Positions 8,868 to 17,057 of a stretch of DNA of 64,000 nucleotides are shown piece after piece. A program made the translations under genes and the position numbers. Source of the stretch: Pseudoroseicyclus tamaricis (GTDB taxonomy: Bacteria; Pseudomonadota; Alphaproteobacteria; Rhodobacterales; Rhodobacteraceae); NCBI RefSeq assembly GCF_012070395.1, contig NZ_JAAFYS010000002.1, forward strand, positions 124,001 through 188,000. Reading direction: 5' to 3'. Positions within the stretch are counted from its first letter, which is position 1, and every line of letters starts with the position of its first letter. The notes beneath the pieces are model-generated. The model was not told the DNA's origin. It did not search any database and saw only the letters and a program-made list of their open reading frames with translations.

Positions 8868-9938
8868 ATGGCGGCAGCGGAAATTCTTTCGATGAACGAC
8901 AAGCGCAGCGCGGACAAGCAGAAGGCCCTCGACTCGGCCCTGGCGCAGATCGAGCGGCAGTTCGGCAAGGGCTCCATCATGAAGATGGGGGGCGACAACG
9001 CGATGCGCGACATCGAGGCGACCTCCACGGGGTCTCTCGGTCTCGACATCGCGCTGGGCATCGGCGGCCTGCCGAAGGGCCGCATCATCGAGATCTACGG
9101 GCCGGAAAGCTCCGGCAAGACGACGCTCACCCTCCACGTGGTGGCCGAAGAGCAGAAGAAAGGCGGCGTCTGCGCCTTTGTCGACGCCGAGCACGCGCTC
9201 GACCCGCAATATGCCAAGAAGCTGGGCGTCGATCTCGACGAGCTTCTGATCTCCCAGCCCGACACGGGCGAGCAGGCGCTGGAGATCGTGGATACGCTGG
9301 TGCGCTCCGGCGCCGTCAGCATGGTGGTGGTCGACTCGGTCGCCGCGCTGACCCCGAAGTCGGAGCTGGAAGGCGACATGGGCGACAGCTCGGTCGGCGT
9401 CCATGCCCGCCTGATGAGCCAGGCGATGCGCAAGCTGACCGGCTCCATCTCCCGCTCCAACTGCATGGTCGTCTTCATCAACCAGATCCGGATGAAGATC
9501 GGCGTCATGTTCGGCTCCCCGGAGACGACGACGGGCGGCAACGCGCTGAAGTTCTACTCCTCCGTCCGCCTCGACATCCGCCGCATCGGCTCCGTCAAGG
9601 ACCGCGACGAGGTGGTGGGCAACACGACGCGCGTGAAGGTGGTGAAGAACAAGGTCGCCCCGCCGTTCAAGCAGGTCGAGTTCGACATCATGTACGGCGA
9701 GGGCATCTCCAAGACGGGCGAGCTGATCGACCTCGGCGTGAAGGCCGGTGTCGTCAACAAGTCCGGAGCGTGGTTCTCCTACGGCGACGAGCGGATCGGG
9801 CAGGGGCGTGAGAACGCCAAGACCTTCCTGAAGGAAAACCCCGACATCGCCTTCGCCATCGAAGACAAGATCCGCGCCGCCCACGGGCTGGAGTTCGGCG
9901 CCGGCGAGGAGGACGACACCGCCATCCTGGAGGATTGA
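8868..9938 (+). CDS. recA: RecA recombinase
   Basis: 356 residues, normal length for RecA. The ATPase core has Walker [10 protein letters not shown] at residues 78-86, [20 protein letters not shown] (Walker B region), the [20 protein letters not shown] segment and [20 protein letters not shown] (loop L2 region). RecA forms filaments on single-stranded DNA, drives strand exchange and triggers LexA self-cleavage. The C-terminus is acidic, as usual ([12 protein letters not shown]). The start at 8868 follows AGGGAACAGGG; an internal ATG at 8892 is possible. It is controlled by the LexA box at 8802 and followed by an intrinsic terminator at 10051. It appears monocistronic. Confidence 0.98.
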   Translation: MAAAEILSMNDKRSADKQKALDSALAQIERQFGKGSIMKMGGDNAMRDIEATSTGSLGLDIALGIGGLPKGRIIEIYGPESSGKTTLTLHVVAEEQKKGGVCAFVDAEHALDPQYAKKLGVDLDELLISQPDTGEQALEIVDTLVRSGAVSMVVVDSVAALTPKSELEGDMGDSSVGVHARLMSQAMRKLTGSISRSNCMVVFINQIRMKIGVMFGSPETTTGGNALKFYSSVRLDIRRIGSVKDRDEVVGNTTRVKVVKNKVAPPFKQVEFDIMYGEGISKTGELIDLGVKAGVVNKSGAWFSYGDERIGQGRENAKTFLKENPDIAFAIEDKIRAAHGLEFGAGEEDDTAILED

Positions 9939-10050
9939 CGTCCTTCGGGCGGCGCAGTGAGCGGGGCAACCCGCTCCCCCGCTGGATGGGTCTAGGTGCA
10001 GATGGGACTGGTTATCGCCCCCACGCTCCCGGGCGAAGTAGACCAAGAGA

Positions 10051-10080
10051 AGAGCGGCCAATGGGCCGCTCTTTTTCTTT
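10051..10080 (+). terminator. Intrinsic terminator of recA
   Basis: AGAGCGGCC (10051-10059) pairs perfectly with GGCCGCTCT (10064-10072) around a 4-base loop. It is followed by TTTTCTTT. This is a textbook rho-independent terminator for recA on the plus strand. Confidence 0.9.
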
Positions 10081-10155
10081 CCCGGGGTGAGGCTGTGCTC
10101 AGCTCCGGCCGGCGGGGCTCAGCACCGGCTGCCCGGGCCTTAGCCCTCCGGCCGC

Positions 10156-10211
10156 CGCCCGGGCGCCGAATTCCATATGGAATTCGTCTGCGGAAACCAT
10201 ATGGTTTCCGC
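10156..10211. repeat. Palindrome cluster (CCCGGG- and CATATG-centred), locus 1
   Basis: Three perfect palindromes occur in succession. The first is CGCCCGGGCG (10156-10165). The second is a 20-mer, 10167-10186, centred on CATATG with arms CGAATTC. The third is a 22-mer, 10190-10211, centred on CATATG with arms GCGGAAAC. The third is identical to the palindrome at 55688-55709. The cluster lies between the convergent recA and alaE genes, beyond the recA terminator. It may end alaE transcription or be a REP-like element; no U-tract is present. Confidence 0.75.
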
Positions 10212-10215
10212 CCCC

Positions 10216-10683
10216 TCAGCGGTCCGGGTTCACCGACATGGGCGTCTGCCCGCCCGGCGGCAGGCCGAACCAGCCGCGCACCAGGTCCAGCCAGATCCCG
10301 TAGGGCCGCCCCAGCGCCAGCATCATGACCGCCGCACCGAGCGCGCCGCGCCAGAGCTCCGCCCCCTCGGCGCCGCCGGCCCAGATGATCGCCACGTAGA
10401 TCGGCACCTGGAAGGTGAGGAGCGAGGCCGTGTCCCACACCAGCTTCGAGCCTCGGCCCTCCCCGGCCCGCCGCATCACCAGCCCGCGCCACAGCCCGTA
10501 GGGCCGCGCCGTCAGCACCATCAGCGGGGCGCCGATGAGCCGCGCCGTCAGGACCTCGTCCCAGCCCATGCCGACGAAGAACCGCTCGTTGAGCACGCCG
10601 GTCAGCGTGAAGAACACCACCAGCGCCGCAGTGTCGGCTATGAAGTCTCTCACGACATCCCTCGCTCTCTGCCTCCCGGACAT
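10216..10683 (-). CDS. alaE: AlaE-family L-alanine exporter
   Basis: 155 residues from the ATG at 10683 (MSGRQRARDVVRDFIADT). The pattern FIADTAALVVFFTL, then RLIGAPLMVLTARPYGLWR, then WDTASLLTFQVPIYVAII, then GRPYGIWLDLVRGWFG closely follows the E. coli AlaE layout (PYG and FQ.PVYV motifs). About four membrane segments are present. AlaE exports excess L-alanine from the cytoplasm. It is divergent from alaS with only 61 bases between the start codons, so the two alanine-related genes share one regulatory region. An ATG 8 codons further upstream exists but is not needed by the family alignment. Confidence 0.8.
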   Translation of the reverse strand: MSGRQRARDVVRDFIADTAALVVFFTLTGVLNERFFVGMGWDEVLTARLIGAPLMVLTARPYGLWRGLVMRRAGEGRGSKLVWDTASLLTFQVPIYVAIIWAGGAEGAELWRGALGAAVMMLALGRPYGIWLDLVRGWFGLPPGGQTPMSVNPDR

Positions 10684-10744
10684 CAGGTAGACAGGCCGGG
10701 GGCGCAAGGCTAAACCGCATTCCGATCACCAGGACGGACCCGCC

Positions 10745-13405
10745 ATGACCAGCCTTGCCGACATTCGCTCCACGTTTCTCGACTTCTACGCCCGCCAGGG
10801 CCACGAGCGTGTCGCCGCCTCGCCGTTGGTGCCGCGCAACGACCCGACGCTGCTGTTCACCAACTCCGGCATGGTGCAGTTCAAGAACGTCTTCACCGGC
10901 GTCGAGCACCGCCCCTATTCCCGCGCCACGACGAGCCAGAAATGCCTGCGCGCCGGCGGCAAGCACAACGATCTCGACAATGTCGGCTACACCGCCCGGC
11001 ACCACACCTTCTTCGAGATGCTCGGCAACTTCTCCTTTCAGGACTACTTCAAGGAGCAGGCGATCCCCTATGCCTGGGAGCTGCTGACGAAGGATTTCGG
11101 CCTCAACAAGGAAAAGCTACTCGTCACCGTCTACCACACCGACGACGAGGCGGCGGAGATCTGGAAGAAGGTCGCCGGCCTGCCGGACGAGAAGATCATC
11201 CGTATCCCGACCGACGACAACTTCTGGATGATGGGCCCCACCGGCCCCTGCGGCCCCTCGTCGGAGATCTTCTACGATCATGGCGAGCACATCTGGGGCG
11301 GCCCCCCCGGCTCCCCCGAGGAGGACGGCGACCGCTTCATCGAGATCTGGAACCTCGTCTTCATGCAGTTCGAGCAGTTCGAGGACGGCACCCGCCGCCC
11401 GCTCGACGCGCCCTCCATCGACACCGGCATGGGGCTGGAGCGGATCGGCGCGCTCCTGCAGGGCAAGCACGACAATTACGACACCGACCTGATGCGCGCC
11501 CTGATCGAGGCCAGCGCCAATGCTACCTCCGCCGATCCCGACGGGCCCGGGAAGGTGCATCACCGGGTCATCGCCGACCACCTGCGCGCCATGTCCTTCC
11601 TCATCGCCGAGGGCGTGCTGCCCTCCAACGAGGGGCGCGGCTATGTGCTCCGCCGGATCATGCGCCGTGCCATGCGCCACGCGCACCTGCTCGGCGCGAA
11701 GGACCCGGTCATGTACCGCCTCGTCCCCGCGCTCGAGGCCGAGATGGGCGCCGCCTATCCGGAGCTCGGGCAGGCCCGCGCCCTGATCACCGAGACGCTA
11801 AAGTCGGAGGAGGAGCGCTTCCGCCAGACGCTCGACCGCGGCCTGAAGCTGCTGGACGATGAGCTGGCAGGCCTGCCCGAGGGCGCCGAGCTGCCGGGCG
11901 AAGCCGCCTTCAAGCTCTACGATACCTACGGCTTCCCGCTCGACCTCACGCAGGACGCGCTGCGCGAAAAGGGCCGCAGCGTCGAGACCGCCGGCTTCGA
12001 TGCCGCCATGGCCGAGCAGAAGGCCAAGGCGCGCGCCTCGTGGTCCGGCTCCGGCGAGGCGGCGGAGGAGGGCATCTGGTTCGACCTCGCCGACAAGCAC
12101 GGCACGACCGACTTCCTCGGCTACGATACCGAGGTGGCGGAGGGGCAGATCCTCGCTCTCGTCGGCGACGGGGCGGCGATGGTCGATTCCGCCGATCAGG
12201 GCGCCGAGGTGCGCGTGGTGCTCAACCAGACGCCCTTCTACGCCGAATCCGGCGGGCAGGTCGGCGACAGCGGCGTCCTCAATACGGAGACGGGCACCGT
12301 CACCATCACCGATTGCCGCAAGCTCGCGGGCGTCTTCGTCCATATCGGGCGGGTCAGCGAGGGCCGCGTCGAGCGTGGGCAGGGGGCGGAGCTGCGGGTG
12401 GATCACGCGCGACGCACGATGATCCGCGCCAACCACTCCGCCACGCACCTGCTCAACGAGGCGCTGCGACAGGCGCTCGGTGATCACGTCGCGCAGCGCG
12501 GCTCGCTCAACGCGCCCGACCGGCTGCGCTTCGACTTCTCCCACAACAAGGCGCTCAGCCGGGAGGAGATCGCGCGCATCGAGGGCGAGGTGAACGAGAT
12601 GATCCGCCAGAACTCGGCGGTGGAGACGCGGATCATGACGCCGGACGATGCCCGCGGCATGGGGGCCCAGGCGCTCTTCGGCGAGAAGTATGGTGACGAG
12701 GTGCGTGTTGTCTCCATGGGCCTCGGGCCGACCGGCAAGGGCCCGAAGGGCGACACCTACTCAATCGAGCTCTGCGGCGGCACGCATGTGGGCCGCACCG
12801 GCGATATCGGCCTTTTCGCGCTCCTCTCCGACAGCGCCTCCTCCTCCGGCGTCCGCCGGATCGAGGCGCTGACGGGCGAGGCGGCTTTGGCGGAGCTGCG
12901 GCGCCGCGACATGGCGCTGGCGGAGATCGAGACGGCGTTGAAGACCGGCGGCGAGGATGTCGCCGCTCGCGTGAAGGCGCTGATCGAGGAGCGCCGCTCG
13001 CTCGCCAACGAGGTCGCGCAGCTGCGCCGCGAGCTGGCTATGTCCGGCGGCGGCGAGGGCACGAAGGCCCGCGAAATCAACGGTGTGAAGCTCGTCGCCC
13101 AGGTGCTGACCGGCGTCACCGGGAAGGACCTGCCCTCAATCATCGACGGCATGAAGGGCGAGCTGGGCTCCGGCGCCGTCCTGCTGATCGCCGAGAGCGG
13201 CGGCAAGGCGGCGGTGGCGGCGGGCGTGACGGATGATCTCACGGCGCGGCTCTCGGCGGTGGACCTGTTGAAGACCGCCGTGGCGGAGCTGGGCGGCAAG
13301 GGCGGCGGTGGCCGGCCCGACCTCGCCCAAGGGGGCGCCGCGAGCGCCGCAAATGCCGAGGGCGCCTTTGCCGCGGCCGAGAAACTGATTGGAGACCTGG
13401 CATGA
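10745..13405 (+). CDS. alaS: Alanyl-tRNA synthetase
   Basis: 886 residues, standard bacterial length. The class II catalytic core opens with [20 protein letters not shown] and contains [17 protein letters not shown] and [15 protein letters not shown] (motif 2 region). The editing domain has the zinc-binding signatures NHSATHLL and [11 protein letters not shown] coiled DHHA1-type C-terminal domain follows and contains [13 protein letters not shown] and [11 protein letters not shown]. It charges tRNA-Ala in the cytoplasm. Its ATGA overlap with the downstream DUF1330 gene (13402-13405) indicates translational coupling. The start is fixed by [14 protein letters not shown]. Confidence 0.98.
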   Translation: MTSLADIRSTFLDFYARQGHERVAASPLVPRNDPTLLFTNSGMVQFKNVFTGVEHRPYSRATTSQKCLRAGGKHNDLDNVGYTARHHTFFEMLGNFSFQDYFKEQAIPYAWELLTKDFGLNKEKLLVTVYHTDDEAAEIWKKVAGLPDEKIIRIPTDDNFWMMGPTGPCGPSSEIFYDHGEHIWGGPPGSPEEDGDRFIEIWNLVFMQFEQFEDGTRRPLDAPSIDTGMGLERIGALLQGKHDNYDTDLMRALIEASANATSADPDGPGKVHHRVIADHLRAMSFLIAEGVLPSNEGRGYVLRRIMRRAMRHAHLLGAKDPVMYRLVPALEAEMGAAYPELGQARALITETLKSEEERFRQTLDRGLKLLDDELAGLPEGAELPGEAAFKLYDTYGFPLDLTQDALREKGRSVETAGFDAAMAEQKAKARASWSGSGEAAEEGIWFDLADKHGTTDFLGYDTEVAEGQILALVGDGAAMVDSADQGAEVRVVLNQTPFYAESGGQVGDSGVLNTETGTVTITDCRKLAGVFVHIGRVSEGRVERGQGAELRVDHARRTMIRANHSATHLLNEALRQALGDHVAQRGSLNAPDRLRFDFSHNKALSREEIARIEGEVNEMIRQNSAVETRIMTPDDARGMGAQALFGEKYGDEVRVVSMGLGPTGKGPKGDTYSIELCGGTHVGRTGDIGLFALLSDSASSSGVRRIEALTGEAALAELRRRDMALAEIETALKTGGEDVAARVKALIEERRSLANEVAQLRRELAMSGGGEGTKAREINGVKLVAQVLTGVTGKDLPSIIDGMKGELGSGAVLLIAESGGKAAVAAGVTDDLTARLSAVDLLKTAVAELGGKGGGGRPDLAQGGAASAANAEGAFAAAEKLIGDLA

Positions 13406-13689
13406 GCGCACTCTGGATTGCCCATGTGAAAGTGACGAACGCCGAATCCTACGGCCGCTATGCCGAGCTGGCGACGGGCGCCATCGAGGGCCATGGCGGC
13501 CAGTTCCTCGTCCGCGGCGGCAAGTACGAGCAGCTGGAGGGGGAGGACCACCCGCGCAACGTGGTGGCCCGCTTCCCCTCGCTGCAGGCGGCGCATGATT
13601 GCTACAACTCGCCCGAGTATCAGAAGGCGCTCGAGTTCGCGAAGGGCGCGGCCGACCGCTCCGTCGTGATTGTCGAAGAGGTCTCCTAG
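13402..13689 (+). CDS. DUF1330 family protein
   Basis: 95 residues, the usual size of the DUF1330 ferredoxin-like-fold family. It opens with [20 protein letters not shown], and the central [20 protein letters not shown] and [13 protein letters not shown] are characteristic. The function of the family is not established. The start overlaps the alaS stop in an ATGA, so it is co-translated with alaS. Its stop codon overlaps that of the convergent hydrolase gene: both use the same CTAG at 13686-13689. Confidence 0.88.
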   Translation: MSALWIAHVKVTNAESYGRYAELATGAIEGHGGQFLVRGGKYEQLEGEDHPRNVVARFPSLQAAHDCYNSPEYQKALEFAKGAADRSVVIVEEVS

Positions 13690-14243
13690 AGCCCGGCGAG
13701 GAAATCGAGGGTGCGGCTGAGGCAAAGCTCCGCCTCCGCCGCGCCGAAGTCCTCCAGCGCCGGGTCGAGGGAGTAGTGGCCGACGCCGTCATAGCGGTAG
13801 AGGTCGAGCTCGTAGTCGCCCATGCTGGCTACCCAGTCGGCGAAGTAGCCCTCGTCATCGAACGGGTCGGGGCGGGCGATATGGGCCTGCACCGGCAGCC
13901 CCTTCGGCAGTCCAGGCGCCGGGTCGGCGCTGCCGGCGAAGAGGATGGCCCCGGAGATATCTGGCCGCTCGCCCCATGAGGCGCTGACCTGCCCGGCACC
14001 CATCGAGACCCCCGACAAGACGGCGCCCTGCGGCGCGTTCAGGATCGCCTCGCGGGCCATGGCCTGCGCGCTCTCCTTGAGCTCCCCCCAGAGGGTGAAC
14101 CCGTCCTCGTAACTCTCCGCGCTCCGCCCGCCATAAAGGTCGGGCAGGGTGACGCCATGACCGGCCGCCTCCCACCGCGCGGCGATGGAGCGTTCGACGG
14201 GCCGAAGGCCGAGAATGGAATGGATGAGAACAATCTGCGCCAT
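13686..14243 (-). CDS. Dienelactone hydrolase-family alpha/beta hydrolase
   Basis: 185 residues. The nucleophile elbow is SGVSMGAG with Ser80. A classical dienelactone hydrolase has Cys at this position, so this is a serine variant. VTLPDLYGGRSAESYEDG at about 31-48 is typical of the family, and a C-terminal YDGVGHYSLD supplies the catalytic His. The protein is shorter than canonical DLH (about 230 residues). The substrate is unknown. It has its own promoter with two GGTTACCAA direct repeats immediately upstream, suggesting control by a specific regulator. It is convergent with the DUF1330 gene. Confidence 0.82.
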   Translation of the reverse strand: MAQIVLIHSILGLRPVERSIAARWEAAGHGVTLPDLYGGRSAESYEDGFTLWGELKESAQAMAREAILNAPQGAVLSGVSMGAGQVSASWGERPDISGAILFAGSADPAPGLPKGLPVQAHIARPDPFDDEGYFADWVASMGDYELDLYRYDGVGHYSLDPALEDFGAAEAELCLSRTLDFLAGL

Positions 14244-14302
14244 TTGGTAACCTCTTGGTAACCGAATGGCGAGAACATTAGGCGAACATGGGCCGGCGTC
14301 AA
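14244..14302 (-). promoter_or_regulatory. Promoter with tandem GGTTACCAA operator
   Basis: Read on the minus strand, TTGACG (14297-14302) and TAATGT (14275-14280) are 16 bases apart and form a good promoter. Between the expected start point and the ATG are two perfect copies of GGTTACCAA (14255-14263 and 14244-14252), 11 bases apart and hence on one face of the helix. The second copy abuts the start codon. The AAGAGG between them probably serves as ribosome-binding site, so a bound regulator would also cover it. Confidence 0.55.
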
Positions 14303-14310
14303 GCCGGCCC
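14290..14310 (-). terminator. Hairpin after typA
   Basis: GGGCCGGC (14290-14297) pairs with GCCGGCCC (14303-14310) around a 5-base loop, 14 bases beyond the typA stop. There is no U-tract on the minus strand, so termination would be weak or factor-assisted. The hairpin overlaps the -35 box of the hydrolase promoter. Confidence 0.35.
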
Positions 14311-14323
14311 GGGCGCGGGTGCC

Positions 14324-16144
14324 TCAGCTGGCGGCGCGGCTCTGCCGCTTGCGCTCATGCGGGTCGAGGAAGCGCTTGCGCAGGCGGATGGAATTCGGCG
14401 TGACCTCCACCAGCTCGTCATCGTCGATATAGGCGATGGCCTGCTCCAGCGTCATGATGACCGGCGTCGTCAGGCGCACGGCCTCGTCGGTGCCGGAGGC
14501 GCGGACGTTGGTGAGCTGCTTGCCCTTGAGCGGGTTCACGTCGAGGTCGTTCTCGCGGCTGTGCTCACCGATAATCATGCCCTCGTAGACGGCATCCTGC
14601 GGCTCGATGAACATCTTGCCGCGATCCTCCAGCTTCCACAGCGAGTAGGCCACGGCCGTGCCGCCGCCCATGGAGATCAGCACGCCCTGCCGGCGGCCCT
14701 GGATCGGGCCCCGGTGCGGCGTCCAGCCGTGGAAAATGCGGTTGAGCACGCCCGAGCCGCGCGTGTCGGTCAGGAACTCGCCGTGATAGCCGATGAGGCC
14801 GCGCGACGGCACATGCGCGATGATGCGCGTCTTGCCGGCGCCGGCGGGCTTCATCTCCACCAGATCGCCCTTGCGCTGGCCCGTCAGCTTTTCCACGACC
14901 GCGCCGGTATATTCGTCATCGACGTCGATGGTGACTTCCTCGACCGGCTCCATCGTCTGGCCGTCTTCCTGACGGAAGATCACCTGCGGGCGGGAGATCG
15001 ACAGCTCGAACCCCTCGCGGCGCATGTTCTCGATCAGAACGCCCATCTGAAGCTCGCCGCGGCCGGAGACCTCGAAGGCCTCGCCGCCGGGCGTCTCGCC
15101 GATCTTGATGGCGACGTTGGATTCCGCCTCCTTCATCAGGCGGTCGCGGATGACGCGGCTCTGCACCTTCTTGCCGTCACGCCCCGCCAGCGGCGAATCG
15201 TTGATGCCGAAGGTGACGGTGATGGTCGGCGGATCGATGGGCTGCGAGGGGATCGCATCCTCGACCTCCAGCGCGCAGATCGTGTCGGCCACGGTGGCCT
15301 TCGTCATGCCGGCGAGGGTGACGATATCGCCCGCCACCGCCTCGTCGATCGGCTGCTGGCCGAGGCCGCGGAAGGCGAGGATCTTGCTGACGCGGAACTG
15401 CTCGATCTTGTCGCCCTTGCGGGAGAGCGCCTTGACGGTCTCGCCCGCCTTCAGACGGCCGGATTCGACGCGGCCGGTCAGGATGCGGCCCATGAAGGGG
15501 TCGGCGGAGAGCGTCGTCGCCAGCATCGAGAAGGGCTCGGTGTCGCGCGACTGCTGCTTCGGCGGCTCGACATGGTCGATGATCAGCTTGAACAGCGCCT
15601 CGAGATCCTTGCGGGGGCCGTCCAGCTCCGTATCCGCCCAGCCGGCGCGGCCGGAGGCGTAGAGATGCGGGAAATCGAGCTGCTCGTCGGTCGCGCCGAG
15701 GTTGGCGAAGAGATCGAAGCACTCGTCCAGCGCCCGGTCCGGCTCCGCATCGGCCTTGTCGACCTTGTTGAGCACGACGATTGGCTTCAGCCCCAGCGCC
15801 AGCGCCTTGGAGGTGACGAATTTCGTCTGCGGCATCGGCCCTTCGGCCGCGTCGACCAGCAGGACGACGCCGTCGACCATGGAGAGAATCCGCTCCACCT
15901 CGCCGCCGAAGTCGGCGTGGCCGGGGGTGTCGACGATGTTGATGCGCGTGCCGCTGTGCTCGACGCTCGTGCACTTGGCGAGGATGGTGATCCCCCGCTC
16001 GCGCTCGATGTCGTTGGAATCCATGGCACGTTCGGTCGTCGCCTGGTTCTCGCGGTAGGTGCCGGATTGCTTGAGAAGCTCGTCCACCAGCGTCGTTTTG
16101 CCGTGGTCAACGTGCGCGATAATCGCGATATTGCGAAGGTCCAT
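14324..16144 (-). CDS. typA: Ribosome-associated GTPase TypA/BipA
   Basis: 606 residues, normal length. It is a translation-factor GTPase with G1 HVDHGKTT (11-18), effector region [12 protein letters not shown]3 [12 protein letters not shown] and G4 LNKVDK. EF-G-like domains III and V follow, and the characteristic C-terminal domain has [19 protein letters not shown] and [14 protein letters not shown]. TypA binds the ribosome and supports growth under stress and low temperature. The gene is monocistronic in appearance. The C-terminus [13 protein letters not shown] is the standard family ending. Confidence 0.97.
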   Translation of the reverse strand: MDLRNIAIIAHVDHGKTTLVDELLKQSGTYRENQATTERAMDSNDIERERGITILAKCTSVEHSGTRINIVDTPGHADFGGEVERILSMVDGVVLLVDAAEGPMPQTKFVTSKALALGLKPIVVLNKVDKADAEPDRALDECFDLFANLGATDEQLDFPHLYASGRAGWADTELDGPRKDLEALFKLIIDHVEPPKQQSRDTEPFSMLATTLSADPFMGRILTGRVESGRLKAGETVKALSRKGDKIEQFRVSKILAFRGLGQQPIDEAVAGDIVTLAGMTKATVADTICALEVEDAIPSQPIDPPTITVTFGINDSPLAGRDGKKVQSRVIRDRLMKEAESNVAIKIGETPGGEAFEVSGRGELQMGVLIENMRREGFELSISRPQVIFRQEDGQTMEPVEEVTIDVDDEYTGAVVEKLTGQRKGDLVEMKPAGAGKTRIIAHVPSRGLIGYHGEFLTDTRGSGVLNRIFHGWTPHRGPIQGRRQGVLISMGGGTAVAYSLWKLEDRGKMFIEPQDAVYEGMIIGEHSRENDLDVNPLKGKQLTNVRASGTDEAVRLTTPVIMTLEQAIAYIDDDELVEVTPNSIRLRKRFLDPHERKRQSRAAS

Positions 16145-16265
16145 GTCCGTGCCTCGAAGGGGGAGTTGCGGCGCGCTTACAATGCAGCCGCAGAAAAGGC
16201 CAGCCCCAACGGGCCGGCAGCGTTCATGGCTGATGTAGGCACCTGGCGCGCGGGCGCAAGGGGCG

Positions 16266-16892
16266 TCAGCGCACCACGTACCAGTCGCGCCGGTGATTGA
16301 AGGCGATCACCGCGTTCAGCACCAGCGCCCCCAGCAGCGACCACAGCACCCGCTCGGCGGGGAAGAGGAAGAAGGCGACGAGGAAGATCACCGCGTCGAC
16401 GATCAGCTGCACGTGCCCGGCGCGGAAGCCCGTCGTGTCCTGGATCAGCACGGCGATGACGCCGAGTCCACCGAGCGAGCCCTTGTGGCGGAAGATCGCC
16501 AGCAGCCCCAGCCCGGTCATCGCCCCGAAGAGGACGGCCCCGAAGGCCGGGCTGACATCGCCGAGGTGAAACCAGCCGGGGATGAGGTCGGCCAGTACAG
16601 AGAGCGCCGCCACGCAGCCGATGCTTTTCAGCGTGAACTCCAGCCCCATCCGCCGCCAGGCGATCCAGTAGAAGGGCAGGTTGACGAGGAAGAACACGAC
16701 GCCGAACGACCACCCCGTCAGGTAGGAGATGATGACGGCGATCCCCGCCGTCTGCCCGGTGATCAGCCCGAGATGGGTGAGGATCACCAGCCCCGAGGCG
16801 GCGAGCAGCACCCCCATGGCCAGCCCCTGCGCATCCTCCAGGGGCGTGTGGCGGGGCGCGTCGGCGGGGAGGAAGGGGACAGCAGCGGGCAT
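16266..16892 (-). CDS. YitT-family membrane protein
   Basis: 208 residues from the ATG at 16892 (MPAAVPFLPADAPRHTPLED). Five to six membrane segments are present, with LITGQTAGIAVIISYLTGWS and FFLVNLPFYWIAWRRMG as the YitT/DUF161 signatures, followed by GLGVIAVLIQDTTGFRAGHV. The transport substrate is unknown for the family. The longer in-frame start at 17057 would add a charged, repeat-containing leader and is not supported. It lies downstream of ppk on the same strand with a 165-base gap that holds copy 2 of the 31-bp element. Confidence 0.85.
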   Translation of the reverse strand: MPAAVPFLPADAPRHTPLEDAQGLAMGVLLAASGLVILTHLGLITGQTAGIAVIISYLTGWSFGVVFFLVNLPFYWIAWRRMGLEFTLKSIGCVAALSVLADLIPGWFHLGDVSPAFGAVLFGAMTGLGLLAIFRHKGSLGGLGVIAVLIQDTTGFRAGHVQLIVDAVIFLVAFFLFPAERVLWSLLGALVLNAVIAFNHRRDWYVVR

Positions 16893-17018
16893 GCGGGCGA
16901 TGGTATCCGACCGGGCGGCGCCGTCCAGAGGCGACGTGCCTCCCGCTTTCTTTTCAAGGGCCTCCCGGTGGGCCGGCGCAGCCGATGCAGGCAGACGGGC
17001 CCCTCCCGCCTCCGCTCG

Positions 17019-17049
17019 GCGAGACGCGCCCGCAAGGGAGCGGCGAGCG
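17019..17049. repeat. 31-bp intergenic element, copy 2
   Basis: This stretch matches the reverse complement of 4571-4601 at 30 of 31 positions. It lies just past the ppk stop codon, in the gap between two minus-strand genes. The flanking CTCGGCGAG/CGGCGAGCG arms make it partly self-complementary, so it may form a hairpin in RNA. Confidence 0.7.
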
Positions 17050-17057
17050 CCGCCCAC

